A DNA stretch of 64,000 nucleotides from Endomychus coccineus (GCA_958510875.1 OY294068.1:68922633-68986632), one strand, 5' to 3'; counted from the first letter of the stretch, positions 1 to 12,211 are shown. Notes: generated from the sequence alone by a model not told the origin. Program-made: numbers and translations.

Positions 1-121
1 AAGAAGAATATTCTTATTTACTTATATCTTATATCTCCAAGAAGATTATTATGATCTTCGAAGGTGACTCCGTCGAGCCCGATACATATCTCCTAATAGC
101 CTTGATTCAAAGATTATTGTG

Positions 122-545
122 AGATATCAATATCGACGGAAAAAGTGGACCAATCACGGCATCCACTGTTCCATGCCGAGGTTTATTTAAATTTGAGGTT
201 ATAGCGTTTCGATTACACTCAGCACCCGCCACTTTTCAAAGAGTGATGGATGTCATCATCGGACCCAAAATATATCCTCATGCATTTTCATATCTAGATG
301 ATATTATTGTAATGGGAGATTCGCTTGAGGAGCATCTGGCCAATTTGAGGGAAGCTTTCCGCCGATTACGTATAGCCAACTTAAGGATCAATCCAGAAAA
401 GTGTCAATTCTGCCGTACTTCTCTCATATATTCAGGACACGTTGTCATCGCCGAACGTATTCATACCGACCCGGATAAAATAGAAGCTATTGTACAAATT
501 CCTAGTCCATCAACTGTCAGGCGCTCCGAGATAATCTTTCTTTGA
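122..545 (+). pseudogene. Ty3/mdg4-type reverse transcriptase fragment
   Basis: One open frame holds the middle of a retrotransposon reverse transcriptase. It has the SAPATFQRVMD block, which precedes the active site in Ty3/mdg4 polymerases, followed by the YLDDIIV active-site motif, of which the two Asp bind metal. After that come the EHL..L...F.RL and INPEKC blocks and the SGHVV turn typical of this family. The usual continuation (the tether to RNase H) is lost after about 545: the frame meets a stop, and the following text is unrelated. No LTR, gag or integrase belongs to it here, so it is an isolated fragment whose 5' part may lie outside the window. Class is clear; exact clade is not. 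Confidence 0.85.
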
Positions 546-2685
546 TTAGGAGTAACCGCTCTGTGAACTTTTGCTTCCAAACTGCTATTGTAACCGACCA
601 ATTTGGCTTGGAGAACCAGATATGGTGAAGATCCTCGTCGCAACACAACATGTAAAATTTATAGGTTATGTTTGTGTCCTAAAGAGAATGTAGTCTTTCG
701 GGTTTTTACCGATTCTACGAGTTGAAGCTAGTTCCGTCGAACGAACGATTAATAAACCAAATTTTGACTGAAAATCTCAGTTAAAATCCGAAGCTCATTC
801 AAAATTATTATGTATATGAGTGCCCCCCATTCCAGGTATTGATTAGCCTATGCTCTAGGTCGAACAGTGACAACACGTCTATCAGTCTCAGATAGATGTT
901 TCACTTTTCTCATGAGCTCATAAGTGGAACGAGTAGGACGATGACATTTCCAACAACTATATAGAGAACCCCATTTGGAAATGCTAAACCACCAAGTGAT
1001 CTAAACGTCATCTACCAGAAGATATATATCCCACTGAAAGAAAGTAGCGCTTTGATTCAAAGCTCTTACGCTTTCGGAGAAACGAAGGGGATAGTGTTGG
1101 ATATACAGCCGCCAGGTGGCGGTTACGAAACAATTCATTGCACACACATTTTCGTGTAAGCAGTCAAAATAATGTTTTGCTTTCCTTATAAGCTCACCAG
1201 TTGAGAAAGTAGTTGCTATTCGACCAACCAAATTTTCAAATTTCAACCAAATGTATAGAAAACCCCATTTGGAAATGCTAAAGCGCCAAGTGATCCAAAC
1301 GGCATCTACCAGAAGATATATATCCCACTGAAAGAATGCAACGCATTGATACCCACCGGACCTATTAGGGGTTCGTTAGCCCAGTGGCGGCTCGTGGATT
1401 CAAGAACAAGTGAAGTATTCTCAGCGAAAGGAAAATTTGATTTTTTTTATGTATTTTTGAGTTTTTTTTGCTTGTCTATTTACCAGATACTTACTACAAA
1501 GAAACTATTTAAAACATTTTCATCATTTATTCTGAGAATTTCACAACGACAATTTTCGTTCAATGAAATACTTTTATTTTGACTTGTTGCCATTCCAGAG
1601 AAAAAATTTCAGCGGATATTTTTTCTTTTAGGGTAGAGAAGCAAAATTGTAGTGGATATTTTTTGACGTTTAACAAATGAGTTTGAAAATGATACAATAC
1701 ATAAGAAAACAACAAAATTATGGCATTCCTTTGTAATGTCTCATATTTTCATGACAAAATGTCAAATAATATCACATTGAAATTATTTTAAACTAATTTT
1801 TCTTCGGTGTGAAATTAACTTACCGAATATCCCGAGTGCACAAATTAATTCCCGGAAATTTTGCACATGGGATATTATAAGTGAATTTTTACAGCATTAT
1901 AGTAAAAAATGTTTTACGATCTGTTTTTCCAACTGTCGAATTTGCATTGCGAATTTTTCTAACGCTAAGGATCACCAACTCATCTGATTCGTTTTCTTAA
2001 TTGAAACTGTTTAAAAATCCTTCGAGAACGAGTATCGATTAGGAAGGACGGCTCAACTCGTTATCTTGCTTATAATACTACTCAGGTCTTGAAAAGTATG
2101 AAACGTATTGGCACATATCAAGACATATTGAAATTCAGATAATAAAGGCCTTCAAACATTTAAAGAAAATATTTTGATGCATTTCTGTGTTTCTGAATTC
2201 TGTACATACATATAAACATATGTTTTCAGTTATTTAAATGTTTGTTGGTAATACTGGAACAAATTTGCTCAAATATATAACAAAATATATACATGGAGGG
2301 GACTTCCAAAATTTTATTGATTGGGGCTCGTAGGTTGTTAATACGGCCCTGCGCGTAATACGCCGTTCACGATAATATATATACATTGATCAAAAGTGGG
2401 TTATTTTGAATGAATACCTAAGCATTATAATTTTGTTCAACTTTTTCACAGGTTTATGCATTATAGAAATAGAAAATCAACACCCATTTTGCAAGACAAT
2501 GGGGATCTGGCGAATGGGAAATCTATACCAATGGAGGATCTACAAACTCATATGTGATTCACAACTGTCAGATCAACAATGAGATTGAATCTTCACATTT
2601 GGGAATACAATGTTTCAGTGTTTCATCAGTGTTCCAAGTGTTTTTGACGTTACACACGTTATGCCGCCCTGAATACAAGTGAATT
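546..2685. other. No gene recognised; old repeat debris
   Basis: Apart from the 90-bp direct repeats at 959-1,345, this stretch is AT-rich with short open frames only. At 1,381 (agtggcggctcgtgg) and 2,334-2,353 (ending tacggccctg) there are motifs resembling the ends of hAT-type elements, but no 8-bp target duplication fits them. At 854-960 the - strand could encode a Cys-containing peptide, but it is too short to name. Confidence 0.4.
959..1345. repeat. Two direct copies of a ~90-bp segment, 295 bp apart
   Basis: The segment starting with gaaccccatttggaaatgc at about 966 recurs at about 1,261 with few changes and runs through the same atatatcccactgaaagaa end (to about 1,043 and 1,338). The spacer between the copies encodes nothing I recognise. 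This looks like a local tandem duplication of 295 bp in which only the edges remain similar, or two ends of an old element in direct orientation. Confidence 0.7.
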
Positions 2686-2689
2686 TTGG

Positions 2690-2835
2690 ATAATAAGAAT
2701 AAGAAGAATAAGAATAATTTATTCAATAAAGTAAAATAATTGTACAATGTTTTTGTAATATAAAGTATTAGTTTTAAAATAAAATTAATTCTGTTTATGA
2801 TCACAGAAGCCCTATTGGCTTGTTAGTGATCCTAG
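2690..2835 (-). mobile_element. 3' tail of a non-LTR retrotransposon (LINE)
   Basis: Read on the - strand, the text goes from an 'acaagccaatagggcttctg' segment through a thymine-rich stretch to AATAAATTATTCTTATTC and a short repeat of the kind (TTCTTATTC)n. A 3' UTR with this layout, ending in a simple tandem tail, is typical of jockey/CR1-type insect LINEs. No coding part is attached. The family is inferred only from the style of the tail. Confidence 0.5.
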
Positions 2836-4646
2836 TTTAATAGGCAAAAAATATGACTTAACATGGAATTATGCAAAATAAATCATTTTCTTGTGATAAT
2901 CTTATAAAAATTTAATTTTATATGCTCGCCGCTCAATCCCTTGGAGAAGGTCCACCCTCCTAGAGAATAGTTGTTTGTGGGTTTCATGAGCTTTGTTTTA
3001 TCAAACATTAATCAGGATAGGACATAATTTGGTTTGGTTATTCAAAAGATACTTATGAAGTTTCTGAACTCATTCTATAGTCCAAGCAATAGACAGAAGT
3101 GCGTGCAGAAATTAATACCTGGAAAAAAATATTAGCGGATAGGAAATTGAATTTAAAGGTGAGTTTCTTATGCAACTCGATCCGAAATGGCGAACATAAC
3201 CTAAAAAATTGGCAAAGTTGCAAAAAGCGGTTTTGCTTGAATAAGTAAAAAACTATAGCTCGGACCAAAAAAAGTTAAATAAGAAAGTTGTAGGTATCAA
3301 ATAGATCTATCGATTTGCTTCATAATGAATATCGATATCTTTCATACTTTCCGAGTTATATTTAAAAAACCGGGGTATCAAGAAGTCGTTAACTATTACG
3401 TTTCCATAATTTTTATTTGCTGTACGTATATAGCCTATGACAAACTTGGAGAGAGATTTTTTTAAATTCAAAATATCAATACTTTTTCGAAATGTATAGA
3501 TTTTTCGAAAAAAAAGGCGCTCTCATGGATTGGCTAGATCTTCTCAGCGGATCATTCTAGAGTAACGATTCCAGGCTTATTTTCTTCTTGAAGAGTTGTG
3601 CTATAATGTTTTTAAAAGAATATAGTGATTTTTGAATTTTGACGGAAAAAAACTGACTTTCAAAAAATTGCACCTTCTTTGAACATGTTTTTTTCAGATA
3701 AGTTATACAATTTTTATTTTAGGGAAATGTCTGACGGAAATCGATTCCTGACATTTTTTCACGAATTACCAAGAACAATTTTTCATCTACGACCTTCCGG
3801 ACCAGAGATAATTTTTTATTTCAAAAAAATCTGTAAGACGCAATAAACAATATATTGAATTAAACATAAACACTTTTTAAGCTTATCATGGGCTATACGT
3901 ACAGCAAATAGCAAGTATGGAAACGATTTCTCGATACCCCGATTTTAAACGATTTTTTCTCAGGTTATGTTCGCCATTTCGGATCGAGTTGCATGAAACA
4001 GAATAGTCCAGTCACCCTGGTATTTTGAAAACTTTTTTCACACAGGTTTTTGGGTCGCTGAAAACGATGGTGTCACTCAAAAATGGCGCCAAGTGCCGCT
4101 AACTGAGGTAAGGCCGTTTTTACCATTTTTTGAGGTTTTTTGGGGGTTTTGAGGCCAAAAATAGGTCTTTTGGGGTCAAACAAAATTCTGTGGCATGCCT
4201 GTGACCCCCCGCACCCTACCCGCCAAAAACGAATCACTAAGCATATACTGGAAATTTTTGGCGCCATTTTGAAATTTTTGAAACTTTGAAAAATCGTAGA
4301 AAAATCATAAAAAATAGTAAAAAAAAAATCGGAAAAATAAACTATCCTGAATCGAAATAGAAGATACTAATACGCAACTTTCTGCGCAAAATTTATCAAG
4401 CTAGCCATAGTAGAACTTGAGATATGGGTTCCGAGGCCTTTTGGCCGCTAGGGGGCGCAATTTTGGGTTCTGGAGAAAAATCTTTCGGCAGCAGCTAAGT
4501 GAGTCATCGTTCAACCTAAATCCAAGTTTGTGGTCTCGGACCTGTCATAGAAACATTTTGGCGACGGCTTAAAGTCCACAAATGGAAAATGACTGAACGT
4601 TATGGCGGTCTAGCGGCGAAATAACAAACTATAAAAAAATGTCAGG

Positions 4647-5354
4647 TTAACAAAAAATAGGAAATTTTCCGATCTCTAATTTATTATCGGTACAGTTTTT
4701 CTCTAAAACCCCTTGTTTTTCCAGAAAACTCCAATAAACAGAAAAAGTCCAGGCTCCCCGGACGACTATGCTGTGTTGAATTTGTATGACTTGTGTGTAA
4801 GTGAGGAGGTGCATGTGTGAGTGAGTAGTGATGTGTATGGATAGGAAGGTGAATACCTTATAAAATGATTTGGGAATGATATGAATGATATAACTTGGGT
4901 TTTGTATATTCATATTACAACGAAAAAATACATTTTTTATGCTTTCTCGACCACTTTTAATACAAGAAGCTTCGAACTTGAGCACTTCTGCATAATTGAC
5001 TGAAAAACCCAAGGATGCTAATATATTAATGACGTCCTTGGATCCGATTTTCTTGTATAATGAAACTCCTAAACCCAGAAGGATACAAGATATAAAACTT
5101 TTCGGGATTGTTGAACTAATAATCGCATGACAAATAGATAAAACTTTTCTTTCCCACGAGCTTATCTGGACCTTAGATTTTTCACTTTTCATGATAATTT
5201 TTGAGATCAAATCATGCAATGACTGAGGAATGTCAGAAGCAGCGCTTTGGAAGAAAAAATTTACCTGTACTGATTTTTTTCTTTCAATATGACTCATCTC
5301 TCGATCATCTTGACATGAATCTAAATCCATTGGATCACTATGTTCTGTACCCAA
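4647..5354 (-). CDS. Hypothetical element-encoded protein, 235 aa
   Basis: This is the longest open frame in the centre of the giant-TIR element. Its N-terminal third is acidic and Ser-rich. Around residues 75-130 is a patterned helical segment (IPKSFISCILLGLGVSLYKK, then GSKDVINILASLGFSVNY) resembling a block found in proteins of several animal transposons: LGL..HH..GSK, then a leucine-rich helix, then SY..V. The last 60 residues read through the inverted repeat and look non-coding in composition. No catalytic motif or zinc finger is seen. It may be one exon of an element protein rather than a complete gene. Function is not assigned. Confidence 0.4.
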   Translation of the reverse strand: MGTEHSDPMDLDSCQDDREMSHIERKKSVQVNFFFQSAASDIPQSLHDLISKIIMKSEKSKVQISSWERKVLSICHAIISSTIPKSFISCILLGLGVSLYKKIGSKDVINILASLGFSVNYAEVLKFEASCIKSGRESIKNVFFRCNMNIQNPSYIIHIIPKSFYKVFTFLSIHITTHSHMHLLTYTQVIQIQHSIVVRGAWTFSVYWSFLEKQGVLEKNCTDNKLEIGKFPIFC

Positions 5355-5871
5355 GGCCGTGATGCTCTTAAATCAGTTGGTGATGCACTCGATACACTTG
5401 ACAAATATTCGGGAGGCCATGATGCTCTTAAATCCACATACCGAGTGTAGCATTTATTGTGGGCCAATTTTTCTCGGCCATCCTTTAATGACCCATGCAT
5501 TATTACATTTCTTGAAATACAAGTTTCTCTTGTTGGAGTGCTTTCTCTCCCAATTTTCTCGAATTAACACCAGCATCCTTGTTACAAATAACACACATTT
5601 TATCTCTTACTCTGAGACCTTTGTACATGTTTTTTAATATGCAGTTCACCAAATAAAAGATAATGAAAAAGAATTTGTTATGAAATGTGTCTAGCCACGT
5701 GCTACTGTTATTATGATGCAAAGTAGTTTTTTAACGCATCCATGCAACAGACGGAACGCGCGCGCATGTATGAGGCCCTCCATTTTTCCTTGCACAGATG
5801 TTGCCCGTACACAGCTGCACACACGTGCGCGCGCACGCGCGTACGCGTAAATACACACCTTTCTATCCATG

Positions 5872-5955
5872 CTTACCACTACTCACTCACACATACACTT
5901 ACTCACTCACACATACACCTACTCACTCACACATACACCTACTCACTTACACACA
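5872..5955. repeat. Minisatellite, ~18-bp unit
   Basis: About four copies of a unit close to actcactcacacatacacc lie in the centre of the giant-TIR element. A purine-rich mirror of it (tgtgtgagtgagtag and similar) sits at about 4,790-4,870 in the opposite arm, so the tract predates the divergence of the arms. Confidence 0.8.
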
Positions 5956-6899
5956 AGTCATTCAAAATAAATAAAAAAATGCTGAGATACAGAATTAACA
6001 CAGCATAGTCGTCCGGGGAGCCTGGACTTTTTCTGTTTATTGGAGTTTTCTGGAAAAACAAGGGGTTTTAGAGAAAAACTGTACCGATGATAAATTAAAG
6101 ATCGGAAAATTCCCTATTTTTTTGTTCACCTCATTTGTTTTTTTAGTTTGTTATTTCGCCGCTAGAGCGCCATAACGTTCAGTCATTTTCCAGTTTTGGA
6201 CTTTAAACCACCGCCAAAATGTTTCTATGACAGGTCCGAGGCCACAAACTTGGGTTTAGATTGGACGATGACTCACTTAGCTACTGTCGAAAGATTTTCC
6301 TCCAGAACACAGAATTGCGCCCCCTAGCTGTGAAAAGGTCTCGGAACCCATATCTCGAGTTCTACTATAGCTAGCTTGATAAATTTTGCGCAGAAAGTTG
6401 CCTATTAGTGTCCTCTATTCCGATCCAGAATAGTTTATTTTTCCGATTCTTGTTACTATTTTTTTTGGATTTTTTTACGATTTTTCCAAGTGTCAAAAGT
6501 TTCAAAATGCCGCCAAAAATTTCCATTATATGCTCCGTGATTCGTTTTCAGTGGGCAAGGTGCGGGGAGCTACAGGCTTGCCACAGAATTTTGTTTGACC
6601 CCAAAAGACCTATTTTTGGCCTCAAAACCCTCAAAAAACCTCAATAAATGGTCAAAAACGGCCTTACCGCAGTTAGCGGCGCTCGGCGCCATTTTTGAGT
6701 GACACCATCGTTTTCAGCGACCCAAAAAACCTATAAAAAAAAAGTATCATACCCCTGTGTGAAAAAAACGGGGATTTGAACACCAGGGTGACTGGACTAG
6801 AAGCTCACCTTTGAATTTAATTTTCTATACGCTCATATTTTTTGCCATGTATTAATTTCTGCACGCACTTCTGTCTATTGCTTCAACTATTGTCCCAAT

Positions 6900-8005
6900 C
6901 AATCGACGTTTACGCGTCGTTGTAAGCGCTCGTTTAGTGAGTGAACTGGGAAAATGTATAACAATTTATTAGCGATCGTATACTACTAAAATGTGAAAAC
7001 TGGAAACAAAACTTGGTAGATTTTTTGCCTCTAATCGCCTCTACTGAATTTTCAAATGTAAAATAGGAGATTGAAGTTGATTAAAGGTTAATAAACGAAA
7101 TCTAGGAAGTAAGTATCAAAATTTTATTTCTTTTACTATTCTAAATGAAATTACTAGGAAATTTAAGCCCAAAATACTTTATTACAACTGGCGCCGGCCG
7201 CACGGGGTTCGAAACGGCCCCAAATTAACAAAATAGAGGTAAAATGTATAAACTCTAACTTACGTGCAGCGAGCTCCTGGAGGCATATGTCAAAATGTTT
7301 GCGTTCGTAGCTGATTACATAAGACGTCTGGCGTTCATGCAATTTTGTTTTTATACAATTCGAACCTTCTAATTTCGATAGGTCACGTGAAAATCCCGGA
7401 GCCGGAAGCGTTATCGAGATCTGAACGTTAAAACTTTCGTATAAAATTGTGTTTGCAAGTAACTGTCACCATAGATAACCATCTACTACATACCGGTAGT
7501 AGAGTTATCTATGCTTGTCACAGAATACTCTTCATAGAAATCAAGATGATACTCTTACGTGATGCCTTTTATGTTTCTCCTACGTGGCGTCTTTTGGTAC
7601 TACACTATATGTTCAACAGTCGATAGAAAATTTGATTTTGAGGAAAAAAGTTCCTATTAACATATATGCAGACGCTTAGTTTTTGAGATACAGGTAGGGT
7701 GTTGAAATTGAAACAAAAATTTCGTTTTTTGCAAATATCTCCGGAACTGTTTATCGTACAGAAAACATCTTTTGCGAACATTTTCTACTCATAGCAAGCT
7801 ATGTTCTACGCGATCAAAAAAAATTTTTACTCATAATTCGTGAAGATTTTGAAGGGGTAGTGGATGTTTTTCTGCCCAACTTTTTCCAGTGGCGTAGTGC
7901 TATGCAATAGCTTTACCGCGGCAGTCCCCGAGTGCCACACGTTTCATTTTTTTTATATCTGTTTATATTCTATCATAAATTTTAATGTAGGTTTTCTTTC
8001 ATCTT
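6900..8005. other. No gene; contains a short perfect hairpin
   Basis: No coding signal. At 7,471-7,514 there is a near-perfect 44-bp palindrome (catagataac ... gttatctatg) around a ctactacataccggtagtag core. At about 7,191 the text tggcgccggccgcacggggttcgaaacgg is GC-rich against its surroundings and starts like a retroelement primer-binding site, but no LTR could be recognised around it. Confidence 0.5.
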
Positions 8006-8009
8006 TTTC

Positions 8010-8760
8010 CCTCTAAGTTTGAATATTGTTGAACCCAAATAGTCATTATAAGTTGCCTCTTCCTTTAAACTTTTTATTAATATGAAGAAATTTGGATGAC
8101 GCGGTTTTCATATTTTATTAAGTACGTGATTCCAACCTTCCACTGCTTCATTTGGATGGTGTCTTTGTCTAATTTTGGACAAATACACCGTTCCAAACTG
8201 AATGGTATAATTTTTCAACCATTCTGTTACAAAATAATCAAAAACTCTTGCAATTTTTGATGTTGAGGTGCTGTTTTCATAATGGATAGCCATCCTTCAT
8301 CTACATGGGCAACTGATGGTAGTTGTAACCACAAATTTGTACCTCTATAAACACACATTTTCAAGATATCTTCGCTGAATTTTCAACGTACATTGTAATA
8401 ATTCACGGAGACCATTTTGGAATTTTGACTTTAATAATTTGGAATAGCCGCTTGTACGTTTCATTCCTTTTATGGGGCAAACAGCATATATTACGTGAAT
8501 TACATTAGTTTCTAGATTGTTGCTCCCAACGTCTACGTGAAACGTATATATCTGAGTAAATTGATTACTGCAACTCCTGAAAGTTCAGTCAATAAACGTA
8601 ATATCTACATTTTCCAAAGCTTATATGCCATTCCTTGTTTAAAATATCATTATTCGCCTCTCATCAGTTTTGACGTTAGCAAATAGGAAACTAGTTCTGT
8701 CTTCCATTAGGATTACGTCATCTGGGATTAAGCTTTCCTCAGTGGTCCATGGTTCTTTCA
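8010..8760 (-). pseudogene. MULE-type transposase remnant (FLYWCH/MULE class)
   Basis: On the - strand, three consecutive blocks match the order of animal Mutator-like transposases. First is a strand ending RRIMIF. Then comes ALENVDITFID*TFRSC, where the normal IDGTF motif (first catalytic Asp) has Gly changed to a stop. Then come a QIYTFHV strand and YAVCPIKG. At 8,290-8,030 follows a C-terminal block with WLKNY, HHPNEAVEGWNHVLN and HPNFFILIKSLKEE, typical of the end of such transposases. At least three in-frame stops and several frame changes are present, so it is dead. A FLYWCH zinc finger of the kind fused to this class lies 3.5 kb away at 12,225-12,415, also on the - strand. Confidence 0.75.
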
Positions 8761-8764
8761 TTGG

Positions 8765-9645
8765 GTCATGGGTTTATCTTTTTATCCGATTTAACGTATG
8801 TTTGAAAGACTCCTTAGATGGAATTTACGTAAAAAGCTCGTAGCCTTGGTTAAAAAATGGGATTACTTATTCTGCATAATTTTTTGCAATTGAAGTATCT
8901 TCCTCTCCTGTTCATTTTTTGGACAGCGTATTTTGTTTGTGTTCCATGACTGCAGGGTCCGGTCACGATATAATATAATGGTAATGCGTCTCGTAGACTC
9001 TTATACATGACGAAAGCGTAGCCCAAGTCTGTGGACTTACAACTCTTGCCGCAGGGTCGTTACCGTCGGATGTAAGAGAAGCTGAACGGCGAGAACAGTA
9101 GAGGCGATTTTACGAATATTTGCAATCATTATCAAGCTCTGACCAGGATTGATGTCCGTAATGTATGTGATAAGCTCCTCTCAAAGAGTTCTATAAATAG
9201 AGTAGACTACTAAGCCTTTGTACTACATATTTGGGGGTTGCTATTTCCATTCAAAGCCAGTCGATTCGTTTGTATTTTAATTCAAAGCTGCTCTAAGAGG
9301 ATTAATTTCTAAACAATTACAGAAATAAATTGTGTCCACTTAGAATGTAAGCCGAATTTCTATTGTACTGAGAGTTAATTCAAATGATTGTGATTTTCAC
9401 GTCCTCGCGATTAAGAATATAAAGCCATTTCTGATGTATTGGAATTTCATGTTTAACATGACTACAATTTATTTGAAGAATGAAATTTTATTCCTTTCCA
9501 ATTTTATTTAACACAAGGTGTCTGCATACAATAAAAATTCGCAAATATTAAAAATGATCTTTAAAACAATCATGCTGCCATCTGATGGAGAATAACTTAA
9601 TGTGTTAACTACATAATACGTATAGTTGATTTTCTAAATACTCAC
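8765..9645. other. No gene; partial hAT MITE end at ~9,182
   Basis: Most of the stretch shows no coding signal. At 9,182-9,215 the sequence caaagagttctataaatag followed by agtagactactaagcc matches the terminal repeat of the complete hAT-type MITE at 43,482-43,752. Only this end is present, so the copy is truncated. From about 9,460 the text begins to resemble, weakly, the 0.47-kb unit that follows. Confidence 0.55.
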
Positions 9646-9649
9646 GAGA

Positions 9650-10610
9650 GGCGCGCCAATTTGCATTATTTACATCATTATTTTGTTACCCAGGTGCCTG
9701 GGTAATTAAAATAGAGAAATGAAGCTCATTCAAGTGTGTATGCAAATTAATTCCAATTTTATTCATCATGAGGTACCCGTGTATCATAAAAATGTTACAA
9801 AGAATAGAAATTCTTCTTGAATATAAATATCAAAATTTTCCGAGCCGTTTTAATATTTATTACATCGTGATCCTGCGTTGAATAAACTTTTCATGTATTA
9901 TTTTGATTAGCATGTTTCAATTCAATCTTCCAATTTTAATGCATGTACGAACATATTCATCTCTTAATTTCAATTGACACCAGCTATCTGTATATCATAA
10001 AAATGGATGTAATCAATTGAAATTGACCTGCCTTATATAGGGATTGCTGTCATAAGTGTCATATTGTTCCTCGAACCTCGATCTATAGAGTTTGAGCTGC
10101 CCGCCACTGGAGGCAGTTCGATTCCCATTGTTTACATCATTCTTTTGTTACCCAGGTGCCTGGTGATAATTAAAACTATGTAACGATGCTCTTTCAAGTG
10201 TATATGCATGTTATTTCTAATTTTATTTATCATGAGATACCCGTGTATCATAAAATTGTTACAAAGTATATAAATTCTTGTTGATTGTAGCACCTACTGA
10301 ATATAAATATCAAAATTTGCCGTGCCGTTTTAATATTTATTTCATCGTGATCCTGCCTTGAATAAACTTTTCATGTATTATTTTGATTTGCACGTTTCAA
10401 TGTTATGTTCCAATTTTAATGCAAGCATATGAACTTATTCATCTCTTAATTTGAATTGATACCAGCTATCTGTATATCAAAAAATAGATGTAAACAATGG
10501 AAATTGACCCGCCTCTAGTGGATAGCTGTCATACTATTCCGTACGCTATAGAGATTGAGCTGCCCAACACTAGAGGCACTTCGATTTCCATTGTTTTGAT
10601 CGATATTATG
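9650..10610. repeat. Two tandem copies of a ~0.47-kb unit
   Basis: The unit (tttacatcattattttgttacccaggtgcctgg ... gtacccgtgtatcataaaa ... ccagctatctgtatatca ... ctgcccgccactggaggcag) occurs at about 9,665-10,115 and again at about 10,130-10,600 in the same orientation, with roughly one change in ten. Each copy ends with a gcagttcgattcccattg-like sequence, whose GTTCGATTC core resembles a pol III B box. A weaker, third copy may begin near 9,470. It could be a SINE-like or satellite-like unit; no A box was found. Confidence 0.7.
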
Positions 10611-11925
10611 ATTTCGGAATTTTTATGGTATGCAGCAATAATGGTAAATAATGATTTGAAATCCAAATAATCATAGTATCAAATAACAATATGATATATA
10701 GCATTGAAACATGCAAGCCGAAATAATTTCAATAAAATATAAATAATTATAACGTCGAAATTCAGATAACATTGAAATAAGACTATCAAATTAATTCAGC
10801 TCAAATTAAATGAGGGATTGTAAGTTTGGGTTCGTTAAAATTCACATATCAATATAATGGTTACATTAAAAATTGGCATGAATTGAGATAAAAAATTTGA
10901 AGACCGAATCGGGAGAGTTGGATATAATTATAGAAAATTGGTTGAAATGGAAATAGCAAATACATAGAAATATGTATCATTAGTTCTATTTCCAAAGTAA
11001 ATTCGTCTACCAGATTTCGATTCATATGAAATAATTTAGTCAGTATTCTTATTATAATCATTGTTATTTGGATGCTGTTCTAACGGAAAATACGGTTTTC
11101 ATAAAATTAAATGGTATCATAAAAAATCGAATGCTAACGGCCTTTTACATTAAATTGAATTTGAAGGAATAAAATTTAACCATGTAAAAATTAGGAAGTC
11201 AATTTAAATTGGAAGGCATGTCGAACTACAATACTTTTAAATGATTTCAAACACAGACTTATACCATATAAATGAAATTGTAACTTGAATAAACAATATT
11301 TATTGTTTTAAAATATTTTTCTTGTTCCACTTGCAAAATGAATTGTGGTTGCCAAAAAATAAGGTAGTAGCACATATTACACATCAGGTTGGATATCAAA
11401 GAAATGCATGCATGAATTTATTTTAGAATTCCATACAATAGCAGTCTACAAAATAATTGTGGCGAATTGATTAGCAATTGAAAAAAATAACAATGTTTTC
11501 ATTAACATGGGGTCGTCTATTTGGAAAGGAACATTTTCTCGTGTATTATGAATTGAAAAGTTTTGATTTCAATTCAAGAGAAGTACCTAAATGAACTGTA
11601 TGATTTTTCTGTAGAGCTTAGAAATAATTTGAGTCGAAGAGATAATTCCTTGTGAGAACTATAAGTTTTAAATTAAAATACAATGCTTCTCAATTTCTAT
11701 TAGAATTGGACTAAAGTGAAATTTGTGTAAGACCTGGGCCTTTGTAATAAGAATCTGTTTTCATATAAATGCAAGGATATTATTATTTAAGTAGTTTAAA
11801 AATTTTATAGGTCGAGTTTCTATTCTATGTAATTCAATTGTTTTCAATTTAATACACATTATATTTTAGACCGAACAAGATGAGGAAATTATTGTTATCA
11901 CAAAGAAAAATTGTTGAATAGCGTT
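10611..11925. other. AT-rich stretch, nothing recognised
   Basis: About 1.3 kb with frequent stops in all frames and only short open frames. No inverted repeats, no protein motifs and no tail-like repeats were seen. Confidence 0.5.
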
Positions 11926-11930
11926 ATATT

Positions 11931-12211
11931 TTGGAACGCCGTTTCAATATTTATTAATAGCAAGCTTAGGTTTGAAAATAAATTGGCAACCAATTACTTA
12001 TATGTCTTTAAAACGCCATGCTATCGATTTGTTTGTTACCAAAGAAAAACGCATATAATAAAAATTGATGTAGTTCCTATGAGAATCATGATTATTTGCA
12101 CCGTGTTAATTGAAATTCAATAGTTTTTCTCATTGCAGATAGTTTGGAAATATATACCAATTACAGAACATCCAGAGAGATAACTGGATTAAATGTTAAA
12201 ACGGCGTTCCA
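11931..12211. mobile_element. Short MITE with terminal inverted repeats
   Basis: The left end tggaacgccgtttcaatatt and the right end (complement: tggaacgccgttttaacatt) form inverted repeats 281 bp apart. There is no coding capacity. Flanks are AT-rich; no convincing target duplication can be named, so the superfamily is open. Confidence 0.6.

Larger units (their letters stand above)
4006..6797. mobile_element. 2.79-kb element with giant terminal inverted repeats, TA target duplication
   Basis: The ends are inverted copies starting GTCCAGTCACCCTGG, with a TA dinucleotide on both sides (4,004-4,005 and 6,798-6,799), as expected for a TA-targeting element of the Tc1/mariner type or its relatives. 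The arms run about 770 bp inward: from the ends, through the agtgacaccatcgttttcag/complement block, to gtccaggctccccggacgac near 4,750 and its complement near 6,010. The arms have diverged by substitutions and small indels, so this is not an assembly mirror. The centre of about 1.2 kb holds an open frame on the - strand and a CA-rich minisatellite. It sits inside the fold-back element at 3,082-6,893. Confidence 0.75.
3082..6893. mobile_element. Fold-back (long inverted repeat) element, interrupted by a second element
   Basis: The left end contains aagcaatagacagaagtgcg followed by a gcagaaattaatacctgg block. The right end (about 6,808-6,893) holds the reverse complement of both. Internally, 3,160-3,205 and 3,962-4,001 (ccgaaatggcgaacataacc and its complement) form inverted arms, so the original element was about 1 kb and almost all hairpin. 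A larger element at 4,006-6,797 has inserted near its right end. The same end sequences recur at 14.8-15.1 kb and at both ends of the 20.0-22.3 kb palindrome, so this is a family. No transposase is visible in the original element: non-autonomous. Confidence 0.75.

Noticed and set aside
1376..2355. Possible hAT element between cagtggcggctcgtgg and tacggccctg
   Set aside because: Ends resemble known hAT termini, but the 8 bp outside do not match, and the inside has no transposase or subterminal repeats.
5503..6008. Open frames on both strands over the CA-rich minisatellite
   Set aside because: They translate a simple tandem repeat and show no other coding signal.
7191..7228. tggcgccggccgcacggggtt as a retroelement primer-binding site
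   Set aside because: No LTR, no second copy and no gag nearby; the similarity covers only the first few bases.
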